NCBI RefSeq assembly: GCF_004359215.1
Contig: NC_090623.1
Span: forward strand, 446,688-510,687
Reading direction: 5' to 3'
Length of the DNA: 64,000 bases
From: Bremia lactucae
Lineage: Eukaryota; Oomycota; Peronosporomycetes; Peronosporales; Peronosporaceae
Below the pieces are notes generated by a model. It was not told the origin of the DNA. It made no database searches and saw nothing but the letters and a program-made list of their open reading frames with translations. The position numbers were made by a program, and so were the translations under genes. Shown in pieces: positions 62,375-64,000 of the stretch (its first letter is position 1; every line of letters begins with the position of its first letter).

Positions 62375-64000
62375 CTTCTTGCCGTTTGCTGCTTCGACTC
62401 CAATAATCCACTTGACCACCCTGATCCTTTTCTGTTGTGTAGTCACTTGTTAAAGGTTGCGCTTTCGCGTTTGACCATTTAGTTCCCTACTGCATTCCTT
62501 GTCTTCCTCGTCTTCCACCTCAATTTACCTTCTCATCGCCTTCCCAATGTTTTTCGAGCCTACCCTCGAGCAAACACCGCCACGATTGGAGACGCGGAGA
62601 ATAGAGATAACGCCGTTTTCTTCGGCAAGGCGAGAAGTTGATCACGCCATCGACCTATTAACCGGCATTCAGGCCAAACTGAGAGATGATGCATGATGAC
62701 AGCCATGGCAGCCGCAATATTGCCCTTGTTCCTTTAAATCGTGCTCAGATCATTGTTGTCAAAACCCTATTCCCAAAGCTTTGCCTTCAATTCAATCAGA
62801 CAATCCTTTTGGTCTCGCTTACTCATTGCGCCTCTCACCACCACAATTGACAATCGCAGCTGCATTCCTCGCTATCCGGACTTCGTACGCTCTGCCCTAT
62901 GAATTGTGTGTATCCGGGCTCCCGTGCGCTCTGCCCTATAAATAGTGTGTATTACACTATTTTAGAATACATACTATTCAGGTTTACACACTAATGACGG
63001 ATAATGGTGTATTGCACAGGCTTGCCACGTTTATTCTTCCACACGATCACAACAGCTAGTACTTGCATGGGGCTTGCGAGATATTCAGTCACACTGAAAA
63101 TTGTTAAGACTCCACCGACCACGATTCTGCTAATTCCAATAAATACTTGAATAAGACCCGACTGAAGTTATGTATGAGTGACATACCAGCATCCTCAATT
63201 TGTAGAATTTTTAAATGCTGAAGAGCAACCCAAACAAAGCATTAATTAGCATACATATATCGCACGCGTAAGTACATTCACATAGCGGCTTTTTATATCT
63301 AGATTACAGCTATGCAAAGGAGCGTAGCACAACTTTTGTTATGTTTTTTTAATCATATTTTATCTCTTTTCGAGCTAGCTTTTCCACTGAATTTTGAGCA
63401 TTTAAGCCCTGAATCTTTTTAGTGTGTCTAGATAAAACCGGTGGTAACGATTTTTGTGTCGCATTTATTTAATACGTGTTACTTCAAAAATGAGTTCGGA
63501 TATTTTCCAGTCTTTCCTGCAAGCCGTCTGTCGCGCAGCGATTCCAACAGAAGGTAACGTTACCATAAAAAAGTTCAGCAAGAACTAAGTAAAAGCCGCA
63601 AGGTGACACTGTTGCTCTGCGCGCGGATATTTCGAGGGTCGGATGCTGAACTGGCGACGGTCAAGTAATGGCAGCAATTCAGTTCTAGAAGTCAGCGAGC
63701 CCTACCCCGTCTTTTTAAACGAGCAACCTCTCCTGCTTTAAGCACTTGCCCCAATCCTTGACAAGTCTCTCCCGCTCGAAATAACACCCTCCCCCTCCGT
63801 GGTTGCGGTTTATATAATATAAGCAACCCGGATCGAATGTTGCACAATGAGGGAACTTGCCCAAATTTTCTCAAGAAGCGGTCGCCAGCGAGGCGTTAGT
63901 GGAAAAAGCAAAAGAAGCGCGATAGAGTGGCCGCCTTGTTAGTTCCTCCCCCGTGCTTGCGTTTTGACACCTCGTGCTATCCATTTGCCTTCCGATCCGC
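62375..64000. other. Gene-poor flank
   Basis: No gene that I can support. A frame at 62499-62696 (65 codons, with RRIEITPFSSARREVDHAID) and a very short frame at 63489 (MSSDIFQSFLQAVCRAAIPT, followed by a possible GT splice site) might be exons, but I see nothing to confirm this. An imperfect tandem duplication lies at 62873-62950. Confidence 0.5.
62873..62950. repeat. Two-copy tandem duplication, about 39-bp unit
   Basis: TATCCGGACTTCGTACGCTC at 62873 and TATCCGGGCTCCCGTGCGCT at 62911; each goes on with CTGCCCTAT and a GTGTGTAT end. About 80% identical. Confidence 0.75.

Noticed and set aside
62499..62696. A 65-codon plus-strand ORF
   Set aside because: Might be an exon, but no domain, no clear splice partner and no neighbour to support it.
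62873..62950. Satellite or regulatory repeat
   Set aside because: Only two units; kept as a simple tandem duplication.
63692..63874. A 60-codon basic minus-strand ORF
   Set aside because: Composition only; nothing to distinguish it from chance.

Overview
This window looks like a repeat-dominated piece of a peronosporalean oomycete genome (Phytophthora or a downy mildew). Four things point there: an elicitin-like gene, a Crinkler-like effector header, gypsy-type pol proteins of the oomycete kind, and compact genes with a very short intron. It is not bacterial: there are no operons, and the elements have LTRs, primer-binding sites and polypurine tracts. Four runs of N (7276-7276+897, 46733-46832, 50527-50626, 59808-60454) are assembly gaps; two are exactly 100 N and so probably joins of unknown size.

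About 80% of the window is Ty3/gypsy retrotransposon sequence, all of it decayed, in four main families that I label A to D by LTR. From left to right: B1 (+, 3' end only, 1-2977); C-terminal piece of a broken host gene (2978-3311); A1 (-, 3312-11158); N-terminal piece of the same host gene (11159-11558); D1 (-, 11559-19329); A2 (+, 5' LTR and gag, 19330 to about 20590); D2 (-, about 20591-27165); a host gene island (27166-33236); C1 (-, 33237-40852); a graveyard of mixed pol/gag fragments (40853-46732); an A-type LTR (46833-47281); a MULE-like transposase tail and a palindromic element (47282-49301); A4 (-, 49302-50526); C2 (-, 50627-54782) nested in B2 (+, 54783-56964); a truncated Crinkler-like pseudogene (56965-57446); A5 (+, 57786-62374); and gene-poor flank to 64000.

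The host island holds three credible intact genes: ribosomal protein eL42 (minus), an alpha/beta-hydrolase whose 64-nt intron completes a C-terminal RanBP2-type zinc finger (plus), and, convergent with it, an elicitin-like secreted or anchored protein (minus).

The most unusual signal is a recurrent layout. In all four LTR families a decayed open frame lies between integrase and the 3' LTR on the strand opposite to gag-pol. Where its start can be placed it begins about 110-135 bp inside the 3' LTR and reads towards integrase. The A and D versions share short protein motifs. I do not recognise the product. Other notable items are a 36-nt U2 snRNA 5' fragment inserted with a 9-bp target-site duplication (the empty site is preserved in the other arm of a palindromic element), several chimeric elements, and one gap whose flanks duplicate each other. 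Because nearly every pol or gag frame is broken, most retroelement genes are given as pseudogenes.
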